This document shows, piece by piece, positions 24,022-33,318 of a stretch of DNA of 64,000 nucleotides. The notes below the pieces were generated by a model, which worked only from the letters and a program-made list of their open reading frames with translations, did no database searches and was not told the origin of the DNA. Position 1 is the first letter of the stretch; each line of letters begins with the position of its first letter. The position numbers were made by a program, and so were the translations under genes. Location of the stretch: positions 751 through 64,750 of the forward strand of contig NZ_OMKE01000001.1 in assembly GCF_900299535.1 (NCBI RefSeq), given 5' to 3'. This DNA is from Aquimarina aquimarini. GTDB lineage: Bacteria > Bacteroidota > Bacteroidia > Flavobacteriales > Flavobacteriaceae.

Positions 24022-24930
24022 TTAAAACGGTAAGCCTTTATAGAAAGTATCATTTACCAACCTTGCGCTTCCTAGAAGTATTGCTTTTTCTTGTAGTTCA
24101 CTTTTATGTATTTTGATAAAGCACTTTTGTTCATTTAATCTTTTTTCTAGAGTAGCTGCAAAGAAGGGCCATGCTTTTGCAATACTACCTCCTATAACTA
24201 TAGCCTCTGCATCATACGATTTTAACCACGGACTTAAAAATTCTGCTAAGTTTTCTGAGAATTCATCAAAAACCTGCTGTACAGCAACATCATTTTGCAA
24301 AGAAGCTTCTGTAAGTTCTTTTACATTATTGATTGTCGTATTTGTGATTTCTTTATATCGTTTTGTAAACCAGCGGGTAGAAAAATAATCATCTGCGATC
24401 CCATCTTTATAAGGTATGTGATATAATTCTCCATCTTTTGGGATTCCGTCTCCTGAAAGAATAGGGAGTCCATGAAAAAGGAAAGATGCTCCAAAACCTG
24501 CTCCTAATGTGATGCCAAGGCCTCTACGAATAGATTTTAGTTTTCCACGCCATACCTCACCAATACCAAAACAAGCGGCATCATTATAAAAACGTATAGG
24601 GATGTCATCTGATAACTGTAATTTCTTTTTTAATAATTCTTTGATATTTAAGCAGAAAAGAGCATCGTACTTTTGTTGCATTTTAAAAGCAAAAATTCCA
24701 TTGTGATAATCAAAAGGTCCAGGTATTGCTATACCAATCCCTTCCATAGGAGCTTCTAGAGTGTCTATTACTTTTTGTAATGCAAATATCCATCGTTCTA
24801 ATATTTCATCTGCACTTGCTTTATTATTTACACTCATAGAAACTAGATTAGTTTCTGATAGTTTATTTGTTTTGGGATCTATCCCTGCAACGGTTATGTA
24901 GTTTCCTCCAATATCTACTCCTAATATCAT
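24022..24930 (-). CDS. ROK family sugar kinase-like protein (copy 2 of the mannoside locus)
   Basis: A 302-aa ASKHA-fold protein. N-terminal GVDIGGNYITVAGID is the phosphate-binding loop, AIPGPFDYHNGIF and FYNDAACFGIGE carry the ROK core with the catalytic Asp (NDA), and ITLGAGFGASFL is the second nucleotide motif. The zinc-binding CxCGxxGCxE motif typical of ROK kinases is absent; that region reads GDGIPKDGELYHIPYKDGIADDYFSTR. A paralogue lies at 28978. As last gene of the GH92/SusCD locus it most likely phosphorylates mannose or another hexose; the specificity is inferred from context. Confidence 0.85.
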   Translation of the reverse strand: MILGVDIGGNYITVAGIDPKTNKLSETNLVSMSVNNKASADEILERWIFALQKVIDTLEAPMEGIGIAIPGPFDYHNGIFAFKMQQKYDALFCLNIKELLKKKLQLSDDIPIRFYNDAACFGIGEVWRGKLKSIRRGLGITLGAGFGASFLFHGLPILSGDGIPKDGELYHIPYKDGIADDYFSTRWFTKRYKEITNTTINNVKELTEASLQNDVAVQQVFDEFSENLAEFLSPWLKSYDAEAIVIGGSIAKAWPFFAATLEKRLNEQKCFIKIHKSELQEKAILLGSARLVNDTFYKGLPF

Positions 24931-25173
24931 TTTTTGTATACAATCTGTTTAGTACAATGTGCTAAAAAAAGCTTTTGCTTACCATCAAAATTACAATTTA
25001 TAATAGTTTTCTGTCTGATAATTATTAATTATTCTTACTGCTATAGAAGAATTATGGTCTTTACTTTTGGTAATAATTCAAAAATGATGATTTCTTCTAG
25101 AACTAGAGATTAAAAAATATACAGTGACAAGAGAAAAAATAGGAAACCTATCTTTTGAATATCGTATAGTTAT

Positions 25174-25206
25174 AAAAAAATCCCCAAGACCCCTCTTGAG
25201 GATTTT
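25174..25206 (-). terminator. Terminator-like hairpin after the second GH92 gene
   Basis: Arms AATCCTCAAGA / TCTTGGGGATT (minus strand, one mismatch) followed by a T7 run. It lies 41 bases beyond the GH92 stop, in the 316-base gap before the ROK gene at 24022. That gene may therefore need read-through or its own promoter. Nothing else is seen in the gap. Confidence 0.8.
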
Positions 25207-25246
25207 ATTGATTTTTAATGTTATTTTAAGGTAAATACTTTGAATA

Positions 25247-27586
25247 TTAGATCTTTTTGGGAGTGTTACTCATTTCAAACACAAGTTCTCCTCCGTCACT
25301 AATATCATGATGTGATAGTGTTATGCCTTCTATGATTGTACCATTTATAGATACTTGATGTACATAGATATTATCCTTGCTTTGATTTTTAGCACTGATG
25401 GTCAATATTTTTCCGTTTTCTAGATGTATGATCGCTTCTTTTATCAAAGGACTACCTAATGCATAATCAGAAGAACCAGGGGTAACAGGATAGAACCCTA
25501 AGCTACTGAATATGTACCAAGCACTCATTTGTCCAGCATCATCATTACCACATAGCCCATCTACTGTAGGTCCATACATGGTATCCATAATCATACGAAC
25601 CCGTTCTTGGGTTTTATGAGGTTTCCCTGTCCAATTATACAGGTAGGGGATATGATGTCCTGGTTCATTACCATGTACATAGTTTCCTATGATACCATCT
25701 CTGGTTATGTCTTCATGTTTTTCTATAAATTTATCATCTAATTTCATGGTAAACAAAGAATCTAGATGTTGACTAAAACGCTCGTTACCGCCCATCATTT
25801 TTATCATTTTATCTAATTGATGAGGCACATACAATCCGTAGTTCCATGCATTACCTTCAATAAAACCTTGACCATGTGTGTCTAATGGATCAAACTTTTT
25901 TCTGAATGTACCATCAGATAGTTTGGGACGCATATATCCTATTTTGGCGTCATATACATTGTTGTAATGCTCTGATCTATTCAGGAAGGTATCCATAGTT
26001 TTTTTATCGTCTGTACTTTTTGCAATTTGGGCAATACACCAATCATTGTATGCTAGTTCTAATGTTTTAGAAACAGAAGAGTGGCTTTTGTCATCAGGTA
26101 CATATTGGTATTTGATATAATCTCCAAGGCCATCGAAATAAGGGACATTGGCGGTACTTACAGATGCTTTTAATGCTTGTTTTTTATCAAAGTCACCAAC
26201 ATTTTTGGCTATTGCATCAGCAATTACAGAGGTTGCATGATATCCTATCATACACCAATTTTCATTGGCATAATGACTCCAGATAGGTAACATTTTATGT
26301 ACGCTCTGTTCTTGATGAGTGAGCATTGATTTTATCATATCATTATTACGTGCTGGTTGAGTGATGTTGAATAAAGGGTGTAATGCTCTATAAGTATCCC
26401 AAAGAGAAAATACAGAATAATTGGTGAAACCTTCTGAAGTATGAATGTTTTGATCCAGTCCAAGGTACTGCCCGTCCACATCTTCGTATACGATAGGACT
26501 GAGCATAGTGTGATATAAAGCAGTGTAAAAAGTGGTTTTGTCTTTTTTGTCAATCGTTTTTACTTCTATTTTTGACAATTCATCATTCCATTTTTTTTTT
26601 GTTTGTTGCTTAGTATTTTCAAAATCCCATTCTGGGAGTTCGGTTTGTAAATTATTTAATGCTCCTGTAGTACTTACTGATGATAGTGCAAATTTGATAT
26701 TAATTTTTTCATTGGTTTTTGTGTCAAAATTAAAATATGCACGAATATTTTTTCCTGCCATTTCTGGGAAATTGTGTTGCTGATCAAAACGGCGATAGAA
26801 ACCATCGTATTTAACAGCATCATATTTTTTATGGCCATAACTGGTAAAAGGTTTGGAAAATTGCATTGCAAAAAATACCTTTTTTGTTCTTGCCCAGCCT
26901 GTAGTTTGTCTATACCCCGTTATTAAAGAATCATTTTCTACTCGTATGAAAGTCCATACGTTTTTATCATCATGATGGTATACATTATACACCAAGTCCA
27001 AAAGGATATGTGCATCTTTTGTTTCTGGAAAAGTGTATTGATGGAATCCTACTCGTTCTGTGGCTGTAACTTCTGCGGTAATGTTATAGTCAGATAATTT
27101 TACTTTGTAATAACCTGGTGATGCAGACTCTTCATCATGCGAGAAAGTGGAATAAAACCCTTTTGATTCGTCTTTGGTTTTTATAGGATCAAGGATGAGG
27201 TCGCCTGTGGTTGGCATTATCAAAAAATCTCCTAAATCTGAGTGTCCTGTACCACTCAAGTTTGTGTGGGAGAAGCCTATTATGGTAGTATCCCTGTATT
27301 GATAACCTGCACAGTATTCGTAGGTTTCTTTGTTGTATTTACCGTCTTTGTGAAACATTTTTTCAAAGTTGGTTTGTGGGCTTACTTGTACCATACCAAA
27401 AGGTGCAGTTGCTCCAGGGTAGGTGTGTCCCATTTTGCTAGTACCAATAAATGGATTTACATATTGAGTAAAATCTACTTTTGCTATCTCTTTACTAGGT
27501 GTGGATTGAGTAACAGGTGTTTTGGTTGTTTCTTTACAGGATGATAAACAAAGTATTCCTGCGATTAGAATTGAAAGATATTTCAT
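25247..27586 (-). CDS. GH92 exo-alpha-mannosidase, lipoprotein
   Basis: A 779-aa glycoside hydrolase family 92 enzyme with a lipobox (LCLSSC, Cys at 17). The domain starts YVNPFIGTSKMGHTYPGATAPFGMVQ. The acid Glu lies in YVHGNEPGHHIPYLYN and the base Asp region in CGNDDAGQMSAWYIFSSLGF; both are conserved in GH92. Known members are calcium-dependent inverting exo-alpha-mannosidases acting on alpha-1,2, 1,3, 1,4 or 1,6 linkages; which linkage this one prefers is not evident. Probably periplasmic or surface-anchored. Its neighbours (MFS transporter, ROK kinases, SusCD) complete a mannoside utilisation pathway. Confidence 0.95.
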   Translation of the reverse strand: MKYLSILIAGILCLSSCKETTKTPVTQSTPSKEIAKVDFTQYVNPFIGTSKMGHTYPGATAPFGMVQVSPQTNFEKMFHKDGKYNKETYEYCAGYQYRDTTIIGFSHTNLSGTGHSDLGDFLIMPTTGDLILDPIKTKDESKGFYSTFSHDEESASPGYYKVKLSDYNITAEVTATERVGFHQYTFPETKDAHILLDLVYNVYHHDDKNVWTFIRVENDSLITGYRQTTGWARTKKVFFAMQFSKPFTSYGHKKYDAVKYDGFYRRFDQQHNFPEMAGKNIRAYFNFDTKTNEKINIKFALSSVSTTGALNNLQTELPEWDFENTKQQTKKKWNDELSKIEVKTIDKKDKTTFYTALYHTMLSPIVYEDVDGQYLGLDQNIHTSEGFTNYSVFSLWDTYRALHPLFNITQPARNNDMIKSMLTHQEQSVHKMLPIWSHYANENWCMIGYHATSVIADAIAKNVGDFDKKQALKASVSTANVPYFDGLGDYIKYQYVPDDKSHSSVSKTLELAYNDWCIAQIAKSTDDKKTMDTFLNRSEHYNNVYDAKIGYMRPKLSDGTFRKKFDPLDTHGQGFIEGNAWNYGLYVPHQLDKMIKMMGGNERFSQHLDSLFTMKLDDKFIEKHEDITRDGIIGNYVHGNEPGHHIPYLYNWTGKPHKTQERVRMIMDTMYGPTVDGLCGNDDAGQMSAWYIFSSLGFYPVTPGSSDYALGSPLIKEAIIHLENGKILTISAKNQSKDNIYVHQVSINGTIIEGITLSHHDISDGGELVFEMSNTPKKI

Positions 27587-27608
27587 TGGTGATGATTTTG
27601 TTTGTCTT

Positions 27609-28943
27609 TTATTGAGTCAATGAATTGTTGTTAATTTCTAAGGCTTTCTTTTTTGTTTTTATGATACCATAAAAAACGATGTATAGATAACATACTATCA
27701 AAAGTATTAATGCTATTTTAAAACCTATATGATCAGAGAGTAATCCAAATACTGGTGGAATTATCGCTCCTCCTACTATCATGGTGCACAATACGCCAGA
27801 TGCCTGTGGTTTTAAGTCATCTAATCCTTCTAGGGATAATGAGAATATTGTAGGGAACATTATAGAATTGAATAAGCCTACGAGTAGAATACTCCACATA
27901 GAAACAAAACCAGAAGTTACCATAGATATTATAATGAATAATACGGCTCCTATGGCAAAGAAGCTAAGTACTTTTGAAGCTTTTATAATTTTGGTAAGGT
28001 GTGCTCCTACAAATCGCCCGATCATCGCGCCACTCCAATAAAAAGTAACAAAAGCACCAACTACAGCCTTATTGTCTAAGGTTTCGCTATCTGATCCTAA
28101 AATACTCTCTGATATGCTTTTCATTATTGCGTTTTCCTTAATTAATGTAGCTAGATTCATATCAAGAAAATAGTTAATTAGATAGCTTCCAATTGCTACT
28201 TCTGCTCCTACATATACAAAAATTCCTATTGCACCTAGTAGTAAGGATTTACTTTGTATTACTTTTATATATCCTCCTTTTGGACTGCTTTTGATTAATT
28301 TGGGAAGTTTTATAAATATAAAAATAAAAGCGAGTATCACTACAAATACAGCAATGCCTATAAAAGGTGATTGTACTGCGGCTGCTTCAGAAATATAATA
28401 TTGTTCTTTGTCTATAGTATTGAGAGCAGAGATTTCTTGTGTGTTTTTTACCTTATCACTTAATATGAACATAGCTCCAATTGCGGGGGCAATAGTTGTT
28501 CCCAAAGAGTTAAAGGCTTGCGATAGGTTGAGCCTGCTAGAGGCACTTTCCTCTGGGCCTAAGACAGCTACATAAGGGTTTGCGGCAACTTGTAGAATGG
28601 TAATCCCACTTGCTACAACAAAATAGGCTAGCATAAAAATACTAAATTCACGATAGGAGGCTGCTGGATAAAATAATAGGCATCCTGTAGCAAGAGTTAG
28701 TAGTCCTAATATGATTCCTTTTTTGTATCCTATTTTTGATAAAATAAACCCAGAAGGGATCGATAATAAAAAATAGGCGCCAAAAAAGGCAAATTGAACC
28801 AATCCAGCTTGAAAATAGTTTAGTGTAAAAACTTCTCTTAGTCTAGGGATTAATGAGTCAACAAGTACTGTGATAAAACCCCATAAAAAAAATAGTGAGG
28901 TCAGGAATATAAAAGCACTTTTATATGTTTTACTGTTTTTCAA
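27609..28943 (-). CDS. Sugar MFS transporter, FucP/GluP-like
   Basis: A 444-aa major facilitator with 12 predicted helices. FFLWGFITVLVDSLIPRLREVF in helix 1 and LQVAANPYVAVLGPEESASSRLNLSQAFNSLGT in the central loop are hallmarks of the FucP/glucose-galactose:H+ symporter family. It sits in the inner membrane between a GH92 enzyme and a ROK kinase (22 and 34 base gaps), so mannose or another released hexose is the probable substrate. Confidence 0.92.
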   Translation of the reverse strand: MKNSKTYKSAFIFLTSLFFLWGFITVLVDSLIPRLREVFTLNYFQAGLVQFAFFGAYFLLSIPSGFILSKIGYKKGIILGLLTLATGCLLFYPAASYREFSIFMLAYFVVASGITILQVAANPYVAVLGPEESASSRLNLSQAFNSLGTTIAPAIGAMFILSDKVKNTQEISALNTIDKEQYYISEAAAVQSPFIGIAVFVVILAFIFIFIKLPKLIKSSPKGGYIKVIQSKSLLLGAIGIFVYVGAEVAIGSYLINYFLDMNLATLIKENAIMKSISESILGSDSETLDNKAVVGAFVTFYWSGAMIGRFVGAHLTKIIKASKVLSFFAIGAVLFIIISMVTSGFVSMWSILLVGLFNSIMFPTIFSLSLEGLDDLKPQASGVLCTMIVGGAIIPPVFGLLSDHIGFKIALILLIVCYLYIVFYGIIKTKKKALEINNNSLTQ

Positions 28944-28977
28944 AATCGTAGTTTTAGATTAAAGATAGATATTTCAT

Positions 28978-29913
28978 TTAGTTAGGTATTTCTGTTTTTT
29001 TTGATTGAAAATGGAGTTTTTTGTAGAATATTTCATCTACCAATCGGGCACTCCCTAATAATATAGCTTTTTCTCTCAAATCACTTTGATATATTTTGGT
29101 AAAGCATCCTTGGTTTTCTAATTCTTTTTGTAAGTCTTCTGCAAAAAAATCCCATGCTTTTGCAATGTTTCCACCAATTACAATTGCATCTGTATCATAT
29201 CCCTTTAACCAGGGAGATAAGAAGGTTGCTAGATTTAGAGAGAACTCTTTAAATATTTGATTTACTATAATTTTTGATGCTGTCACATGAATTAAATCTT
29301 TTACTCCGTTTATAGAAACTCCTGTTTTTTCATAATATTTCTTTATAAACCAACGAGTAGAGAAATATTCATCTGCGATTCCTTCTTTGAAGACTATATT
29401 GTATAATTCTCCATTTTCGGGAATGCCTTTTCCTGTAAGCATTGGTAATCCATTTGATAGAAAAGTAGCTCCAAAACCTGTGCCTAGGGTTATACCTATT
29501 GTTTTTTCTATTGATTTTAGTTTTCCTTTCCAGAATTCACCAATACCAAAACATGCTGCATCGTTATAGAAACGTACTGGTGTTGATTTTGATAATGCTA
29601 ATCGTTTGGTGATAATCTCTTTTATATTTAACCCATATAGCGCAGTATATTTATGTTCCATTTTATAAGCAAAAATTCCTTGTTGATAATCAAATGGACC
29701 AGGCATTGCGATACAAATCCCTTCTAGAGATTCTTTGCCAATAGCATCAATGCTTTTTTGCAAAACATGGATCCATTGATCAATAATTTTATTGGCTTGA
29801 GCAGCACTGTTTATACTGCTAGAGATTATGTTTGAGTCTGGTATGTCATGACTTTGTGAATCAATACGAGCAACCGTAATATGACTACCTCCTATATCTA
29901 CTCCTAATATCAT
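28978..29913 (-). CDS. ROK family sugar kinase-like protein (copy 1 of the mannoside locus)
   Basis: A 311-aa paralogue of the gene at 24022, alignable over its whole length (GVDIGGSHITVARID, AMPGPFDYQQGIFAYKME, FYNDAACFGIGEFWKGKLKS, VIGGNIAKAWDFFAEDLQ). It likewise lacks the zinc-binding Cys cluster of classical ROK kinases and has TGKGIPENGELYNIVFKEGIADEYFSTRWF in its place. It is probably cotranscribed with the MFS gene. Two diverged kinases in one locus suggest two sugars, or kinase plus sugar-sensing roles. Confidence 0.85.
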   Translation of the reverse strand: MILGVDIGGSHITVARIDSQSHDIPDSNIISSSINSAAQANKIIDQWIHVLQKSIDAIGKESLEGICIAMPGPFDYQQGIFAYKMEHKYTALYGLNIKEIITKRLALSKSTPVRFYNDAACFGIGEFWKGKLKSIEKTIGITLGTGFGATFLSNGLPMLTGKGIPENGELYNIVFKEGIADEYFSTRWFIKKYYEKTGVSINGVKDLIHVTASKIIVNQIFKEFSLNLATFLSPWLKGYDTDAIVIGGNIAKAWDFFAEDLQKELENQGCFTKIYQSDLREKAILLGSARLVDEIFYKKLHFQSKKTEIPN

Positions 29914-30087
29914 TTTTTATAGTGCAATTAGTTGTTTGTTTTTTGTTTTATTTGAGTTTTTTAATACGAGTGATTAGGATGTTATTTTATTGTTTTTATG
30001 ATTTTTTTCATAGCGTTTTTGGGTGTTTTTTAGAGTAAATAGAATTCTGGTTATTATTAGTTTTGAATATAGCATATTCTATACTGG

Positions 30088-33072
30088 TTATTTTTTGATA
30101 GTATTAGAAATATGAAAAAAACGAGAAGCGTCTATTTCTTTTTTCTCAAAATCAGGACCACTCCATAATACTTTCAAACCGATATTATCAGAACATTGAA
30201 AGTACTTGACAGTAAATTTATGTAATCCAGCGGATAGAATGATATTGTTTTTTTGAGTAAAACTAAAAGATTTCCTGCCGTCACTTTCAAATAATTCTTT
30301 ATCATCAATTAGCAATTGAGCACCATCGTTGGCGGCTATTTCAAAATTGTATACTCCATTTTTTGGAACATTGATAAAACCATCAAATTTGAATCCGATC
30401 CACTCATCTCTCAATCTATGTTCTATATGAATGGTGCTAACTTTCCCTTTTTCTATAGGCTCTTCTGCTGAGAAATCATAAACAGATCTAAAAATGCCTT
30501 CGTAGTACTTATATGATAGTCCATTTTTTAGCTTGTTTTTAAGCTTTTGGCGATCTATACTTTGTAGTTTTTCTAAAAAAACAGAAGGGGTGTAGCTTGA
30601 GATTAATCCATTTTTAAAGGATTTCATTTTTAGATTGGTAGATGATTTTATTTGAAAAGGAGCTACGTATTTGGTACTCTTTTTTGTAGGTTGACTTCCA
30701 TCAATAGTATAGTATATTTCCGCATCTTTTGTATCACAGCCTAAAGTAATTGTTTTGGTATCCAAAAATGATGTGTAATCAGATGTAAGATAAGGAATGC
30801 TAACTGTTTTTTGAGTGTCAGACATTGGACGATTTGTTGTAGCAACTCCCCATTTTTTATTTGGAGTATTTGTCATTTCGAATACCAATTCTCCTCCTTT
30901 TAAAATATCCTCATGCTTGAGGTATGTGTTCGGATATTCTTGTCCGTTCAGTTTTAAGGATGAAAAATAGATATTTTCTTTACTAGCATTATTGGCTTTT
31001 ATAGTAAAAGTTTTACCGTTATCAAGATTGATAGTAGCTTTTTCAAAAGTTGGGCTTCCTATTACATATTCAGGAGCTCCGGGGGTGACAGAGTAAAACC
31101 CTAAACTACTTAATACATACCAAGCAGACATTTGTCCGCAATCATCATTTCCACATAATCCATCAGGTTCAGAAGTATACATCTCATCAAGTATTTTGTG
31201 AATGGTTTTTTGCGATTTCCAAGGGGTTCCTGCATAATTATATAAATAAGCAAGATGATGGCTAGGCTCGTTACCGTGCGAGTATTGACCTAGTAAGCCT
31301 GAAACATCAGAATCATCGCTTATTTCTTCATCAAAATTTTTAGAAAAAAGAGTGTCTAACCATAGGTTGAAGTTATCATCTCCACCTACAAGTTCTATGA
31401 TACTTGCAATATCATGAGGAACAAATAGGCTGTATTGATAAGAGTTTCCTTCTGTAAAATTAAAGTTATATGTTTTTTCTACTGAGGTGGGGTTGAAATC
31501 TTCATACCATGTACGATTAGAATACCTAGGCCGCATAAAACCAGTTTGTTGATCATATAGGTTTACAAAAAAGCGAGCTCTACGAGAATACTCATTGTAG
31601 ATATCAGTTTTGTTTAGGGCTTTGGCCATTTGTGCAATACACCAGTCATCATAGGCATATTCTAATGTCTTGGATACAGATTGACTATTTTTGTTTGAAG
31701 GAACATAGCCTAGTTCTGTATAGTAATTAATACCTCTCTTTTTTACATTTGCGCTTTCTATCATGGCTTGTAGTGTTTTTTCTACATCTACATTTGTTAT
31801 TCCTTTTAGGTACGCATCAGCTATTACAGAAACACCATGATACCCTATCATACATCGGGTATCGTTTGCAGCAAGTTCCCACATAGGGATTTCACCAAAT
31901 TGTTCATGTTTTTTCTGTAATGTGACGACAATATCTCTGGTTACCTCTGGTTCTATAATGGTGAGCAAAGGATGTAGCCCTCTAAAAGTATCCCAAAGAG
32001 AAAAGACTGTGTAATTATTAAACCCCTCTGTTTTATGAATTTTGTCATCCATACCTCGATATTGCCCATCTACATCGTTATATAGATTGGGAGTGAGTAA
32101 GCTATGATATAGAGCTGTGTAAAAGATTTCTTTTTTATCTTCATCGGGATCATCTATCTCTATTTTACTCAGTGAAGTGTTCCATGTTTTTTTTGCTTCA
32201 TCTTTGACTTTATCAAAATCCCAATGTGTAAGCTCTTTCTCTAAGTTTTGTTGTGCTCCTTTTATACTCACTGCAGATAGCGCTACTTTTACTAGTAGTT
32301 CATCTTCTGAGCTGTCAAAATTGAGAGCGGCTATTATTTTTTTACCCATAAAATCTGAACCAGTAATTGCTATTTTGTCTCCGTTTAAGATTTCATAAGA
32401 TTGTATTGGTTTAGAAAATTTTGCAGAAAAATACTGGCGTTGGTTCCCTGCCCATGCTTTTGACCTTCTGTATCCCGCAATCTCTGTATCACTAATAATT
32501 TGTAATGATGATTCTATGACAGGATCACGATGTTCTAGGTCTATAATAATACTTGTTTTTTGTGCTTTAGGGTAGGTGTATCTATGTACTCCAACCCGTT
32601 TTGTCGTTGTTAGTTCTGCTTTTACATTGTAATCGGTAAGAAGTACAGAGTAATACCCAGGTTCTGCAAATTCTTGTTCATGATGATACCTTGATCGATA
32701 TCCTGAATCTGGATTCTGGGCAGATCCAGATTGATGCTGTATGTCACCAGTTGTGGGTATGAATAAGATGTCTCCCAGATCAGGAACCCCTGTTCCCGAA
32801 AGATGGGTATGAGTAAATCCTATAATTGAGGTGTCTGTATAGTCATATCCAGCACAAGCGGGCCAACTTGTATGATCATTCCTTGTATCGGGGCTTAATT
32901 GTACCATTCCAAAAGGTAATGTAGGGCCAGGAAATGTATGCCCTGGGGATTTGGTGCCGATAAAAACATCCACATAATCTGCTGGCTCTTTTATTTCCTC
33001 GTGCGAACATTGTATTCCTATGATTCCTATACTAAATAGTAGGAATACTTTTTTTATGGTAAGACAATTCAT
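30088..33072 (-). CDS. GH92 exo-alpha-mannosidase with C-terminal chitobiase-like and PA14 domains
   Basis: A 994-aa lipoprotein (lipobox IGIQC). Residues of about 30-740 form the GH92 domain: YVDVFIGTKSPGHTFPGPTLPFG, the acid Glu in YSHGNEPSHHLAYLYN, and the base region in CGNDDCGQMSAWYVLSSLGF. A short chitobiase/FN3-like segment follows (ITLGCDTKDAEIYYTIDGSQP, about 775-840), then a PA14 domain (about 860-985, with GVYNFEIAANDGAQLLIDDKELF), which usually binds sugar. Extra domains distinguish it from the 779-aa GH92 and suggest the surface enzyme, with the shorter one finishing the job. Its gene follows susD within the operon. Confidence 0.95.
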   Translation of the reverse strand: MNCLTIKKVFLLFSIGIIGIQCSHEEIKEPADYVDVFIGTKSPGHTFPGPTLPFGMVQLSPDTRNDHTSWPACAGYDYTDTSIIGFTHTHLSGTGVPDLGDILFIPTTGDIQHQSGSAQNPDSGYRSRYHHEQEFAEPGYYSVLLTDYNVKAELTTTKRVGVHRYTYPKAQKTSIIIDLEHRDPVIESSLQIISDTEIAGYRRSKAWAGNQRQYFSAKFSKPIQSYEILNGDKIAITGSDFMGKKIIAALNFDSSEDELLVKVALSAVSIKGAQQNLEKELTHWDFDKVKDEAKKTWNTSLSKIEIDDPDEDKKEIFYTALYHSLLTPNLYNDVDGQYRGMDDKIHKTEGFNNYTVFSLWDTFRGLHPLLTIIEPEVTRDIVVTLQKKHEQFGEIPMWELAANDTRCMIGYHGVSVIADAYLKGITNVDVEKTLQAMIESANVKKRGINYYTELGYVPSNKNSQSVSKTLEYAYDDWCIAQMAKALNKTDIYNEYSRRARFFVNLYDQQTGFMRPRYSNRTWYEDFNPTSVEKTYNFNFTEGNSYQYSLFVPHDIASIIELVGGDDNFNLWLDTLFSKNFDEEISDDSDVSGLLGQYSHGNEPSHHLAYLYNYAGTPWKSQKTIHKILDEMYTSEPDGLCGNDDCGQMSAWYVLSSLGFYSVTPGAPEYVIGSPTFEKATINLDNGKTFTIKANNASKENIYFSSLKLNGQEYPNTYLKHEDILKGGELVFEMTNTPNKKWGVATTNRPMSDTQKTVSIPYLTSDYTSFLDTKTITLGCDTKDAEIYYTIDGSQPTKKSTKYVAPFQIKSSTNLKMKSFKNGLISSYTPSVFLEKLQSIDRQKLKNKLKNGLSYKYYEGIFRSVYDFSAEEPIEKGKVSTIHIEHRLRDEWIGFKFDGFINVPKNGVYNFEIAANDGAQLLIDDKELFESDGRKSFSFTQKNNIILSAGLHKFTVKYFQCSDNIGLKVLWSGPDFEKKEIDASRFFHISNTIKK

Positions 33073-33222
33073 GATCTTTTTATTTTGAGATTGAATAGTG
33101 TTTTTTGCAAGAAATGTATTGATGATTTCATATAAAAATAGCTTAGGTTATTAGAGCTTGTGTTTACACTATCTTATAGTATTAGTTTTAAAATTCACAA
33201 CAGATATTTATAATAATTTAAT

Positions 33223-33260
33223 ACGAAAGACAGAATCTGAAAAAACGATTCTGTCTTCGT
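33223..33260 (-). terminator. Hairpin after the SusCD pair
   Basis: A stem of 14 bp with one bulged A (ACGAAGACAGAATC / GATTCTGTCTTCGT) and a 9-nt loop, in the 246-base gap between susD and GH92. There is no T-run on the minus strand. It may be a partial terminator or an mRNA-stabilising stem that keeps susCD expression above the enzymes. Confidence 0.6.
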
Positions 33261-33318
33261 AACTAAAAACAAAAAATAATAACTAATGCAATAAGTCAAA
33301 TAACAAGTTATTAGTTGA

